64,000 bases of DNA, taken from assembly GCA_963693005.1 (NCBI GenBank), contig OY843726.1, forward strand, positions 310,001 to 374,000. Reading direction: 5' to 3'. The first letter of the stretch is position 1. Every line of letters begins with the position of its first letter. Made by a program: the position numbers and the translations under genes. This document shows positions 34,967 through 43,600 of the stretch, in pieces. The notes below the pieces were generated by a model. That model was not told where the DNA came from. It saw only the letters and a list, made by a program, of their open reading frames with translations, and ran no database searches. The DNA is from Bodonicaedibacter sp963693005. GTDB lineage: Bacteria > Pseudomonadota > Alphaproteobacteria > UBA6184.

Positions 34967-35962
34967 TTAGTCTAAAAACTCAAATCCCATACGCATGTCC
35001 GAATACACATTTCCAAGCACCGCCGATACATAAAAAATACCCCCAAAACTTGCTGAAAATTGCACTCGACCACTAATAAACATTTCCATATCTAAATCCA
35101 AGGCAGTAGAAATTTGAATAATTGCCTTAAAGCTCTTATTCACTTGGGGCAAAATATACTGTAAGGACGCCGATGACATTTGAAGCCCATGAGGTATGAA
35201 TATTGATGACTGAACGCTGCCTCTCAACTCCCCAAAAGATGAAAGCGGAAAACACGCACCTATCCGAGAGTTAAACGCTTTACCAAAGGGTGACTTTACG
35301 CAACCTATCTGAGCATACCATTGGGTTGACGCACGCCATCCTACCACTCTTTCACTACTCAATAGTAACTTTGATGAATAAATACCCGTTGAATCTGGCA
35401 ATAACACTAAACCTAAGTTTTCTGAAAAACCCAACATTAATGCCGGTGCTCGACCAACAATTATTTCACCTTCTTGAGGAATAAACGTAATTTTCTTTTT
35501 TTGCGGATGAATAGTAGACTTTAAATATACTACTAACTCCTGACGCCCTTCTGGCGTATCTTCCACCGCATATCGCCCCTCGAACCCCTTTGGAACTCGA
35601 AAGAACCCGTGCTCTGCACCTATAATATTAGCTGCTTCAGCTAATACATAACGCTCTTCATTAGGAATATACCCCAATGTCCTAAAACCTAGCTCAATGG
35701 GGTCAGATGCTGATAAGGCAAAGTCCCCTATCTCTGGTTTACGTATAACGCGATCAGGATCTAACAAATCAATTTCAAAGTAATTCTGAGGCAAAAACTT
35801 ACCTGAAAGTAACTCATCTGAATTACTTAACTCTAAGAACGATGGCTCAGAAGTCGTATCAGGTTTACCTACTGAGTCTTTGCCAAAATCAACTACATCG
35901 CCTCTATCTGAACATGCCAACAAGCATAAACAAATCACTCCGGAAATCCAACGCAACACCAT
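34967..35962 (-). CDS. Lipoprotein with probable C-terminal beta-barrel, unknown family
   Basis: A 331-residue protein with a lipoprotein signal (VICLCLLACSDRGD; lipidated Cys in LLAC), an acidic linker and a C-terminal half rich in alternating hydrophobic strands (ALMLGFSENLGLVLLP, VQFSASFGGIFYVSAVLGNV, MRMGFEFLD). The penultimate aromatic-containing ending resembles outer-membrane barrel termini. The ATG is backed by AAGGATAATAAG. Not recognised as a known family. The lipid anchor plus barrel layout recurs in the protein at 44251-46194. Confidence 0.6.
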   Translation of the reverse strand: MVLRWISGVICLCLLACSDRGDVVDFGKDSVGKPDTTSEPSFLELSNSDELLSGKFLPQNYFEIDLLDPDRVIRKPEIGDFALSASDPIELGFRTLGYIPNEERYVLAEAANIIGAEHGFFRVPKGFEGRYAVEDTPEGRQELVVYLKSTIHPQKKKITFIPQEGEIIVGRAPALMLGFSENLGLVLLPDSTGIYSSKLLLSSERVVGWRASTQWYAQIGCVKSPFGKAFNSRIGACFPLSSFGELRGSVQSSIFIPHGLQMSSASLQYILPQVNKSFKAIIQISTALDLDMEMFISGRVQFSASFGGIFYVSAVLGNVYSDMRMGFEFLD

Positions 35963-36146
35963 CTTATTATCCTTATTATTATTTTAAGATATGCTTAGAC
36001 TGTTAACGTTGTATTAAAGTAAAAAAGACCTTTCTCCACTTTACTTAATTAAGTTTATCAAGCGTTTTTACCTTGTCAACTGGGTTATTGTTTTTTCATA
36101 TATTTAAACTTTACAAAAATTGATTTTCTATTACATACTAGTTTGT

Positions 36147-36163
36147 CAGTAACAATATTACTG
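36147..36163. promoter_or_regulatory. 17-bp operator-like palindrome between divergent secreted-protein genes
   Basis: CAGTAA (36147-36152), CAATA, TTACTG (36158-36163) is a perfect 6-bp inverted repeat. It overlaps a second one, GTAAC at 36149-36153 with GTTAC at 36166-36170. It sits 44 bases before the plus-strand start at 36207 and about 190 bases before the minus-strand start at 35962. Confidence 0.45.
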
Positions 36164-36206
36164 TCGTTACGAAGTATACATTAATTAAACCAGGATAATA
36201 AAAACA

Positions 36207-37073
36207 ATGAAAAAACTCGTAAAATCACTATTTCTATCTACGGCACTACTCGGTCTAGCTCCTATCAAAGCTTCCTCAGAAACTCTCGCTCCAAACACAT
36301 TTATGATACCGGAATGCCCCACACAAACTGTGTATTTAGCTGGTTCACTAAATTCAACTACCCCCGAAATCCCTACCTTTAATAAGACTGTCTATTTACC
36401 CGACAAAACCCCATTAAAACTAACTTTCTCTGGCACACGTCCAACTTATACCCTATCCATTATGTTGGGTGATTGCTGCCCTTCATTAAGCAAAGAAAGC
36501 GACTCTCATGGAGCTGAAACCGTCCCCTCCCCCATTAACCTAACTGCTGAAAACTACAAACTATCCGCTGCTTTTCCTTCTTCTACAAGCCCTGAAACCC
36601 TTCAAACACGCTTGCGTGTCTACAATCACTCTTTACAACATTCATTTATCCTTGATATCAGCCAGATCAACATCGGAGATGACAGCGCCCCGTCTCAACT
36701 CACTTTCTCTGAAGATCATAAGGATTCCGAAAAAGTAAGTACAATTAAAGTACAAAATGGTGGTTTAACGCTTGTTGGAAACAATGGTACAGAAAGCACA
36801 CAACCCGTCTCAGTCAGTGCAGAGGTGGGAGATAATGATAACATCATACCCGCGCTACTGTTAGTTACCTCTCAAATTCCTGGAGATGTCAATATTACCG
36901 CAACTTTTTTAGAAGGTGTTTTATCCACTAACTTTTCTCCCTTAGTTGACACAAACCAAGACGACCTACAACAGAATATTGAAAGATTAACGCAACTTTT
37001 AACACGCTTACGCGCAGCGTCTTTCACGTTTAGCCGCCAAAACGGCGAAACTAATTTCAAACTAATGCCATAA
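36207..37073 (+). CDS. Secreted hypothetical protein
   Basis: A 288-residue protein with a clean signal peptide (LVKSLFLSTALLGLAPIKASS) and a beta-rich mature chain with few charged residues (TLSIMLGDCCPSLS contains a vicinal Cys pair, and one more Cys is near the N-terminus). The C-terminal 50 residues form an amphipathic helix (LQQNIERLTQLLTRLRAASF). Ribosome binding site AGGATAATA. No recognised domain. It faces the lipoprotein gene divergently and ends at its own terminator. Confidence 0.6.
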   Translation: MKKLVKSLFLSTALLGLAPIKASSETLAPNTFMIPECPTQTVYLAGSLNSTTPEIPTFNKTVYLPDKTPLKLTFSGTRPTYTLSIMLGDCCPSLSKESDSHGAETVPSPINLTAENYKLSAAFPSSTSPETLQTRLRVYNHSLQHSFILDISQINIGDDSAPSQLTFSEDHKDSEKVSTIKVQNGGLTLVGNNGTESTQPVSVSAEVGDNDNIIPALLLVTSQIPGDVNITATFLEGVLSTNFSPLVDTNQDDLQQNIERLTQLLTRLRAASFTFSRQNGETNFKLMP

Positions 37074-37078
37074 ACTAA

Positions 37079-37116
37079 ATATCCCCTCCTTCTCTTTTGA
37101 CGGGGGGGTATTTTTT
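37079..37116 (+). terminator. Intrinsic terminator of the 36207-37073 gene
   Basis: ATATCCCCTC (37079-37088) pairs with GGGGGGGTAT (37102-37111) with two G-T pairs, followed by six Ts. Confidence 0.75.
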
Positions 37117-37262
37117 AACGCTTCTTCAAAGTTCTATCTTATCAAAAAGGCTTATTTTTATGATAAGACCGCTACATATATAAAAAACTTACACCCTTAA
37201 ACTTCTCCTAATACGTATTAACGCGAAATAGCTTAAAACAAGCTGGCGGCTACTCACACAAC

Positions 37263-37290
37263 AAAAAAAGCCCCCAAACGGAGGCTTTTT
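37263..37290 (-). terminator. Intrinsic terminator of ubiE-dut-SH3 operon
   Basis: Minus-strand GCCTCC, loop GTTT, GGGGGC and a run of seven Ts; flanking As make it partly bidirectional. Confidence 0.82.
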
Positions 37291-37311
37291 AAGAAAATAA
37301 ATCACTTTCAA

Positions 37312-37821
37312 TTAGTTTTTTGGCAAAACTCCCCAAACTTGACTACGCAACATCCATCCCTTGTATCCGCCAAACTTTACACGCACATAGTCGCCTTCTT
37401 GGTCTTTTAAATACTCACCCGCAACGCCACGTTCAGCTTTTAAAATCAACTTCTTACTACTTCCTGGATGCGACACTAACATTGATACCTTAGCTTTTAC
37501 CCACACGGCATTATTGCTACACAATAAGTTTTTATGAATCCAGCCTTCTTCACCATCGATATCTTTAACCTTCCGCCAAAAGTCAAATTCAGCAATCACT
37601 AATAACGGAATATATTTTCGTATGTACGTAGCCTTCGCAGGATATTGATTTCCAGGTCCTGCACGCAAATTTATACGGTCTCCCTTTGTCGCCACAAAAT
37701 GTGGAACTGGCAAACCACTCCCCTTAATGATTTTTTTGGCTGTTTCCGTCATCTCAACAGAATTGTCTGCGCAAACACTCCCCACCATTAACAACACACA
37801 ACATAGAAATCTATGCAACAT
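37312..37821 (-). CDS. Secreted bacterial SH3-domain protein
   Basis: A 169-residue protein with a signal peptide (LHRFLCCVLLMVGSVCADN) and two SH3-like modules: DRINLRAGPGNQYPAKATYI with WRKVKDIDGEEGWIHKNLL, then VSHPGSSKKLILKAERGVAG with YVRVKFGGYKGWMLRSQVWG. The RAGPG and GWI/GWM patterns are typical of bacterial SH3 proteins that bind peptidoglycan or peptides in the periplasm. It starts 2 bases after the dut stop and ends at a terminator. Confidence 0.85.
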   Translation of the reverse strand: MLHRFLCCVLLMVGSVCADNSVEMTETAKKIIKGSGLPVPHFVATKGDRINLRAGPGNQYPAKATYIRKYIPLLVIAEFDFWRKVKDIDGEEGWIHKNLLCSNNAVWVKAKVSMLVSHPGSSKKLILKAERGVAGEYLKDQEGDYVRVKFGGYKGWMLRSQVWGVLPKN

Positions 37822-37823
37822 GC

Positions 37824-38279
37824 CTAAACTCCAGTTGATCCAAATCCACCTGCACCACGCACAGTTTCAGATAGCACCTCTACCTGAGCAATAGCTGCAC
37901 GTGTATACTGGGCGATAACCATCTGCGCAATACGCATTCCCGGAGTAATCGTAAAAGGTTCCGAACTTAAGTTCACTAATAACGCTTTAACTTCGCCTCG
38001 GTAATCTGCATCAATTGTCCCCGGCGCATTCAGCACACTCAATCCATGCTTATATGCCAATCCCGAACGTGGTCGAATTTGAGCCTCATGCCCTTCTGGC
38101 AAAGCCATCGCAATACCGGTAGGAATCAATTTTCGTTCCATGGGTGCCAACGTAATATCCGCTTCAATTGCAGCCATCAAATCCATTCCCGCGCTATGCT
38201 CAGTTGCATAAGCAGGCATACCTGCCGCATGTGGCAACAGCTGAATTTCTACCTGAGTACGTGTTAAAGTATCTGTCAT
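37824..38279 (-). CDS. dut: Deoxyuridine 5'-triphosphate nucleotidohydrolase
   Basis: Hydrolyses dUTP to dUMP, keeping uracil out of DNA and feeding thymidylate synthesis together with Dcd (3992-4543). All five trimeric dUTPase motifs are visible: AGMDLMAAIEADI, RPRSGLAYKHG, NAPGTIDADYRGEV, RIAQMVIAQ and RGAGGFGSTG. I chose ATG 38279 (151 residues), whose ATGA overlaps the ubiE stop, over an ATG 9 bases upstream that would crowd the ribosome binding site. Confidence 0.96.
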   Translation of the reverse strand: MTDTLTRTQVEIQLLPHAAGMPAYATEHSAGMDLMAAIEADITLAPMERKLIPTGIAMALPEGHEAQIRPRSGLAYKHGLSVLNAPGTIDADYRGEVKALLVNLSSEPFTITPGMRIAQMVIAQYTRAAIAQVEVLSETVRGAGGFGSTGV

Positions 38280-38998
38280 ATTTTCCATCCTTGATGTATG
38301 GCAACAATGCCATCTGTTAAATTTTCATATGTTACGGCGTCAAAACCTGAAGCTTCAATCTTTACTTTTAATGTTTCTTGGTCAGGAAATGCAGCAATAC
38401 TTTCCACCAAATATTCGTAAGCGTCCCGATCATTTGCAACAATTTGCCCAATTTTTGGAATTACGGCTGTATTATAGGTTTTATATATCATATTCAAAAT
38501 TTTGTGCTGCACTTTACTAAACTCTAGGCACAAAAACTGCCCGCCCGGCTTTAAAACTCGGTAAAACTCTTGCAAGGCCAACTCACGGTCAGAAACATTT
38601 CGCAAACCAAACGATATCGTTAACGTATCCACGCTTGCCTCGTCTAATGGCAAAACCTCTGCCGACCCTTCTAACCACTCCACTCCCGAAACAATCCCTT
38701 TATCCATCAAGGCCGCTTCACCTTTGGCAAGCATTTCGGGGTTTGGATCAATCGCGGTGATTTTCGGCATCATCCCTTGTCGCTGCAACTTTTGATGAAT
38801 TAAACGAGTAATATCTCCAGTTCCCGCGGCAACATCCACATAATGTGCGTTCGGTTTTACTGAAACTTTTCCAACAAACTGCCGTTTCCAAATACGATGA
38901 ACACCAAAACTCATTGCATCATTCATCAAATCATATCGGTTCGCAACCCGGCTAAACACACCCTTTACAAATGCAGCATGCGACTCTAAAGACATCAC
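38276..38998 (-). CDS. ubiE: Ubiquinone/menaquinone biosynthesis C-methyltransferase
   Basis: C-methylates the quinone ring precursor using SAM. The 240-residue protein has VANRYDLMNDAMSFGVHRIWK, SAM-binding VDVAAGTGDITRL, LTISFGLRNVSDRELALQEF and LEFSKVQ, the COQ5/UbiE signatures. It begins the ubiE-dut-SH3 run on the minus strand. Presence implies a functional respiratory quinone despite ATP import by Tlc. Confidence 0.96.
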   Translation of the reverse strand: MMSLESHAAFVKGVFSRVANRYDLMNDAMSFGVHRIWKRQFVGKVSVKPNAHYVDVAAGTGDITRLIHQKLQRQGMMPKITAIDPNPEMLAKGEAALMDKGIVSGVEWLEGSAEVLPLDEASVDTLTISFGLRNVSDRELALQEFYRVLKPGGQFLCLEFSKVQHKILNMIYKTYNTAVIPKIGQIVANDRDAYEYLVESIAAFPDQETLKVKIEASGFDAVTYENLTDGIVAIHQGWKI

Positions 38999-39081
38999 AA
39001 ATAAACCTCGTCAAATTCTTTTCGGAGCTTACCATAATTCCCGCACATGATGCAGAAAATTTTAGCTCGCTATAACAATGA

Positions 39082-39534
39082 TTAATGTATCGATAACTCA
39101 GAAAAACTCTTGGCAATATCATCCAACATTTTCTTCATGCCGTTTAAAACTGAACACGGCGCATCTCCATCAACACACGTTAATTTATCTTCAGTGCCTT
39201 CCAAAACAACCACTGACTCCCTAACCATTACATAGTAGCGCATAACGCCTTCCTGTCCTGGGTATGTATCAACTCTAACCAGTTGCGCATCATTGCCCAC
39301 CTGACGTGGAGGCTCATATATAGAAATTATGGGATTATGCGATAAACTTCGACTAATCGGATGATAGGTCTGGCAATCATCTATAAAGCCCGACTGATAA
39401 TATACTTCACCAAATTTACTCGCTAATTCCAGCGATACATCGTCTTGCATACCGCCAATTAAATCGCTTGCTCCAAACACCTTCGGCACAAACAACACTA
39501 TAATCACGCCAATACTTCTCCACCAACTCATCAT
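39082..39534 (-). CDS. Secreted hypothetical protein
   Basis: A 150-residue product with a signal peptide (MSWWRSIGVIIVLFVPKVFGA) and a mature domain holding three Cys (DDCQTYHP, LTCVDGDAPCSV), fitting a disulfide-stabilised periplasmic or exported protein. There is no recognised family. It is separated from ubiE by about 80 bases and from a divergent crotonase gene by a 317-base stretch with an orphan terminator. Confidence 0.6.
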   Translation of the reverse strand: MMSWWRSIGVIIVLFVPKVFGASDLIGGMQDDVSLELASKFGEVYYQSGFIDDCQTYHPISRSLSHNPIISIYEPPRQVGNDAQLVRVDTYPGQEGVMRYYVMVRESVVVLEGTEDKLTCVDGDAPCSVLNGMKKMLDDIAKSFSELSIH

Positions 39535-39584
39535 TTACTTACCCTTTATATACTCTCGGTAAAAATTATATCCGCTTTAAACAT

Positions 39585-39607
39585 AAAAAACACCCCCGAA
39601 GGGGGTG
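39585..39607 (-). terminator. Orphan intrinsic terminator
   Basis: CACCCCC (39591-39597), GAA, GGGGGTG (39601-39607), with six Ts on the minus strand and a weaker CTTTT on the plus strand. No annotated gene ends here in either direction. Confidence 0.85.
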
Positions 39608-39735
39608 CTTTTAATATGTATGCTTTTTTACTTGGTTAGAATTTCGGATGCAGCATCAGCGTTCCTATTGATACGAGAGTTTTTAATGATTTTTTCAAAA
39701 GTTCCTACATAAAATATTTATTTAAAAAATATTTT

Positions 39736-39787
39736 AGAGATAGGTCCGCCTGTCACGATAATCAAGCAAAGCTATAGGCCCATCTCT
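39736..39787 (-). ncRNA. Candidate small RNA hairpin
   Basis: AGAGAT (39736-39741) pairs with ATCTCT (39782-39787); after an A-C mismatch GGTC pairs with GGCC through one G-T. It lies upstream of the orphan terminator, which would end a minus-strand transcript of about 200 bases. No known RNA family recognised. Confidence 0.3.
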
Positions 39788-39851
39788 CGCTACCCATATA
39801 CATCTAATATAAAAATACTGTATACTAGAAAAAAAATGAAAAACCACACTT

Positions 39852-40607
39852 ATGCCTCAGTTAAATTCCTCAATCGCACGTATTCAATTAAATTCACCCA
39901 AAACGCTTAACGCATTAACACTCTCCATGGGTCAACACGTACAAACATTGCTGCATCAGTATCAAAACGACCCTCAGACTCATGCAGTAATTCTTGAAAG
40001 CCAAGTTCCTAAATCTTTCTCTGTAGGTATCGATTTACATGAATTTCAATCCAATCCTACCCCCAGCTATCGTCAAAACTTTCTAGATACTTGGTCAAGT
40101 GTTGCCAACTTTACAAAACCCATTATCGTCAAACTCCACGGCTATGTATTCGGTGGAGGTTTAGAGTTAGCCTTAATGGGCGATATTTTAATTACAGATG
40201 ATACTGCAACTTTCGGTCAACCCGAGCTCACCGTAGGCACTATCCCAGGTTTGGGGGCAACGCAACGTCTGGTGCGCAGTATTGGAGAATACCGCACAAA
40301 TGATATAATCTTAACTGGTCGGCGAATTGATGCAAATACCGCCTTAGAATGGGGACTTGTTTCACAATGCGTATCTTCAACACTTATAGATACCACAGTA
40401 ACAACTATTGCTAACACACTGGCAACACGCTCACTACCCATACTAATTGCTGCAAAAGCTGCCATTAAATCCGCACACGAGCACGCCTTATCATCCGGCC
40501 TTCAAACCGAGAGACAACACTTCTTAAATACGTTCACTCTTATAGATCAGCACGAAGGTTTCCAAGCATTTATTGACAAACGATCACCTAGCTTTAAAAA
40601 CCAATAA
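39852..40607 (+). CDS. Enoyl-CoA hydratase/isomerase family protein
   Basis: A 251-residue crotonase-fold enzyme. The oxyanion-hole and active-site segments are SFSVGIDLHEF and HGYVFGGGLELALMGD, followed by FGQPELTVGTIPGLGATQRL; the two Glu residues (in GLELAL and QPELTV) match the catalytic pair of enoyl-CoA hydratases. TGRRIDANTALEWGLVSQCV is also standard. It hydrates or isomerises an acyl-CoA; exact substrate unknown. Stands alone. Confidence 0.9.
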   Translation: MPQLNSSIARIQLNSPKTLNALTLSMGQHVQTLLHQYQNDPQTHAVILESQVPKSFSVGIDLHEFQSNPTPSYRQNFLDTWSSVANFTKPIIVKLHGYVFGGGLELALMGDILITDDTATFGQPELTVGTIPGLGATQRLVRSIGEYRTNDIILTGRRIDANTALEWGLVSQCVSSTLIDTTVTTIANTLATRSLPILIAAKAAIKSAHEHALSSGLQTERQHFLNTFTLIDQHEGFQAFIDKRSPSFKNQ

Positions 40608-40656
40608 AAACATTCATATTCAATTAATACTTTTCTTCTAAACTTACTAAAAAAAG

Positions 40657-43600
40657 ATGGTTTTAAAAAGCACGCATATGAAATTATATCTTCGATTACT
40701 TCTAACTTTTCTTGCAACCAAAAGTGGGTTTATTCAGTCTTTGTTAGCAACTGAACCCTACCCCGAGAAAGAACTCGCAAGTAACGCTCACGACGAACAC
40801 TATGCAGACTATTTAAATGGCTTTAACAGCGACCCTCTCACACAAGCTCTACAACTGCATGAGGATGAAATCAGGGCCGCAATAGAAAGAAAAGTTGCAC
40901 TAACCCTAAAATCACTAACTCCCGATACTAGCTATGACCTCGAAAAACTCCAAGCACTTATTCAGCAAATAAGTGCAAGTATCTTAAATACTCCAGAAGG
41001 ATTTATCGTTGCCACAGAACTCCACAACGCTAATCCAGAAATTTCTATCAACAGTAAAAACATCAGCCCAACAAGCCCAGCCACCACACCTAATGAAGAC
41101 AAGTTAAAAACAGTCAATGATTTTGTTGCCTCAGTCGTGAAAAAAGATATACAAACTGCTCAAGATAAAAAAATTAACCTTACTGATTTAACCCCAAAAG
41201 ATATTCACGATAACACGCGAGCAACCTCTAATGAAAAAATTGATGATATTGAGAAAGTTAGACCTCAAAACCCAAACCTACGTCCTCAGCCTCCTGTTAG
41301 CCTACCCACAACATCTACCACCCCTATAGAAAACATACCTGCCGGAACCGCAGGATCTAATGATTCAGCCCAAGATACTGACTCCTCTGAAGATCCAAAT
41401 TCCACAACCGAAAACCCAACGACAACACCTGATAGTGGGTCATCTACTCCAAACACCGTCTCCTCATTAATCTATGATGGGCAAGACCTAGCCCAATACA
41501 CAGCACTCACTCATATTACTATTCCCGCATCGCAACTTGGGGCCCCCATTACTAGCACCAGAGACCTACACACAACTATTACAGACGATGCAGCAGGGGC
41601 AGCACTTAATTTAGAGAATTTAAAGTTTAAGGTTTCAACATTAAATCTATCCGCCGTCACAAATATCCTAAATAATCATGTAGATATTACAACTTATGTG
41701 GGAGGAAGCATCGACACGTTAATTATTGCCGGTGGAAACTTAAACAGTATTTCCGCTCCAGACACGCTACCAACCTTACTGTCCGATGCCAGTCAACTAG
41801 CAAATATCGCACTCGTTGGCGCTGCAGGCACATCACTTCCCACTTGGGTAAATGATACAAACATGGCCGCAAACGCAACTCTAAATGTTACGGGCATGCC
41901 AGCACTAACTAGCGTAAACTTCAGCGGGCATGATGACATTGCTCACTTAATTGCAGCCGATACACTGACTACCTTAACCATCGATGCCGGACAAATTCAA
42001 AGCATAAGATTAACGGGCAACACCACCACTGCACTGCCAAGCTGGATAACTACCAATGATAACTATGCAACAAACTCAACTTTAGACATTTCCGGACTAA
42101 CTAACCTTGCTAGCACTGACCTAAATATTTCCACACTAACAAACCTCAGCTCAGTAATAGCCCCATCTAGCGTTACTGGAACAATTACGCTTTCAAATAG
42201 CGTAACTAGTTTAACTGCTGCTCCAACTCTTAATACCTTAATTGCTGGCGACACTCTCACCACGCCCACCGGGCCCACAGCGCTAACATCAATTGTTCTT
42301 TCAGGGTCTGCCGCATCTGTTCCAACTTGGGCAACTAATGGCTCTAAAACAGGTGCTGGAGCAGTACTTAATCTCTCTGCAATGACTGGCCTGGGCACAT
42401 CTATCGACCTTTCTACCTTAGATGCATCTATCACTACGGTAATACTTCCTACATCAATTACTACCATCATTGCTCCAGACACCCTCACCACACTCACCGG
42501 GCCTACAGCTCTAACATCAATCACTATCTCCGGGTCAGCAGTATCCGTTCCTACTTGGGCGGTTAATGGCTCTCTAACTGCCGCAAACACCACACTCAAC
42601 CTAACCGGAATGACCTCTCCACTTCTGCTAGACGTCAGTGGAGATACAAACATCACTACCTTAAATGCTAACAAACTAAATGCTTTAACTGCCCATGAAA
42701 ACCTTGCTAACGTCACGGGTGCATCGACACCGACGCTTGCGTTCATTGAAATTGTTGGCACAGCTAAAACAAACCTTACAACACTTGCTTGGGCAACCAA
42801 CGGCTCTCTAACTTCTTCCAGCTCAGGAACGATGCTAGAACTATCTAGAATGACGGCTCTTGCTGCTCCTCTAAACCTATCCACTGTTAACAACAGTATC
42901 GTAAATGTATCCGTATCTGGAATTTCTAACATAACCTTGTCTGGGGCTGTCACAACTCTAACTGCTGATGCAACTTTAACTACGCTAACTGCCAGCGAAA
43001 AACTCCTTAATCTCAGTGGTCCCACGGCTCTTTCTTCAATCACTCTGTCTGGAACTTCTGAAACTGATATTTCTAATCTTACTTGGCTAAATACTGCTGC
43101 CCAAATCGCTCCCGGAGCAGCTCTGAATTTGACGAACATGATTGGACTTACTTCTCCTCTTGATCTATCGGGAATCAGTAACAATATAACTAGCGTAACA
43201 GTCACAGGAGTTTCTAACTTAACTTTACCTAACACTGTCACCTCATTAAACGCCGACGCAACTTTAACAACTTTAACAGCTAGTGATAATCTTGCTAGCA
43301 TTGCTGGCGGAGCAAATGCACTCACCTCTATTACCCTCTCAGGGTCTACCGCATCTGTTCCAACTTGGGCAACTAATGGCTCTACAACGAGTGCGGGTGC
43401 AACACTTAATCTCTCTGCAATGACTGGCCTTGGCACATCTATCGACCTTTCCGCCTTAGATGCATCCATCACTACAGTTATACTTCCTGCATCAGTTACT
43501 GCCATCATTTCTCCAGATACTCTCACCACGCTCACTGGGCCTACTGCTCTAACGTCAGTCACTGTTTCCGGATCTACTGCATCTGTTCCAACTTGGGTAA

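Larger units (their letters stand above)
39535..39851. other. 317-bp intergenic region with orphan terminator and hairpin
   Basis: Between two divergent genes. It contains a terminator (39585-39607), a 52-base imperfect hairpin (39736-39787) and a TATACT -10-like hexamer at 39821-39826 that may serve the crotonase gene. No ORF longer than a few dozen codons was seen. A small RNA gene is possible. Confidence 0.5.

Noticed and set aside
39736..39787. Hairpin as signal recognition particle RNA, 6S RNA or a known riboswitch
   Set aside because: The conserved SRP tetraloop region, the 6S bubble layout and common riboswitch cores (SAM, TPP, cobalamin, fluoride) were looked for and not found.
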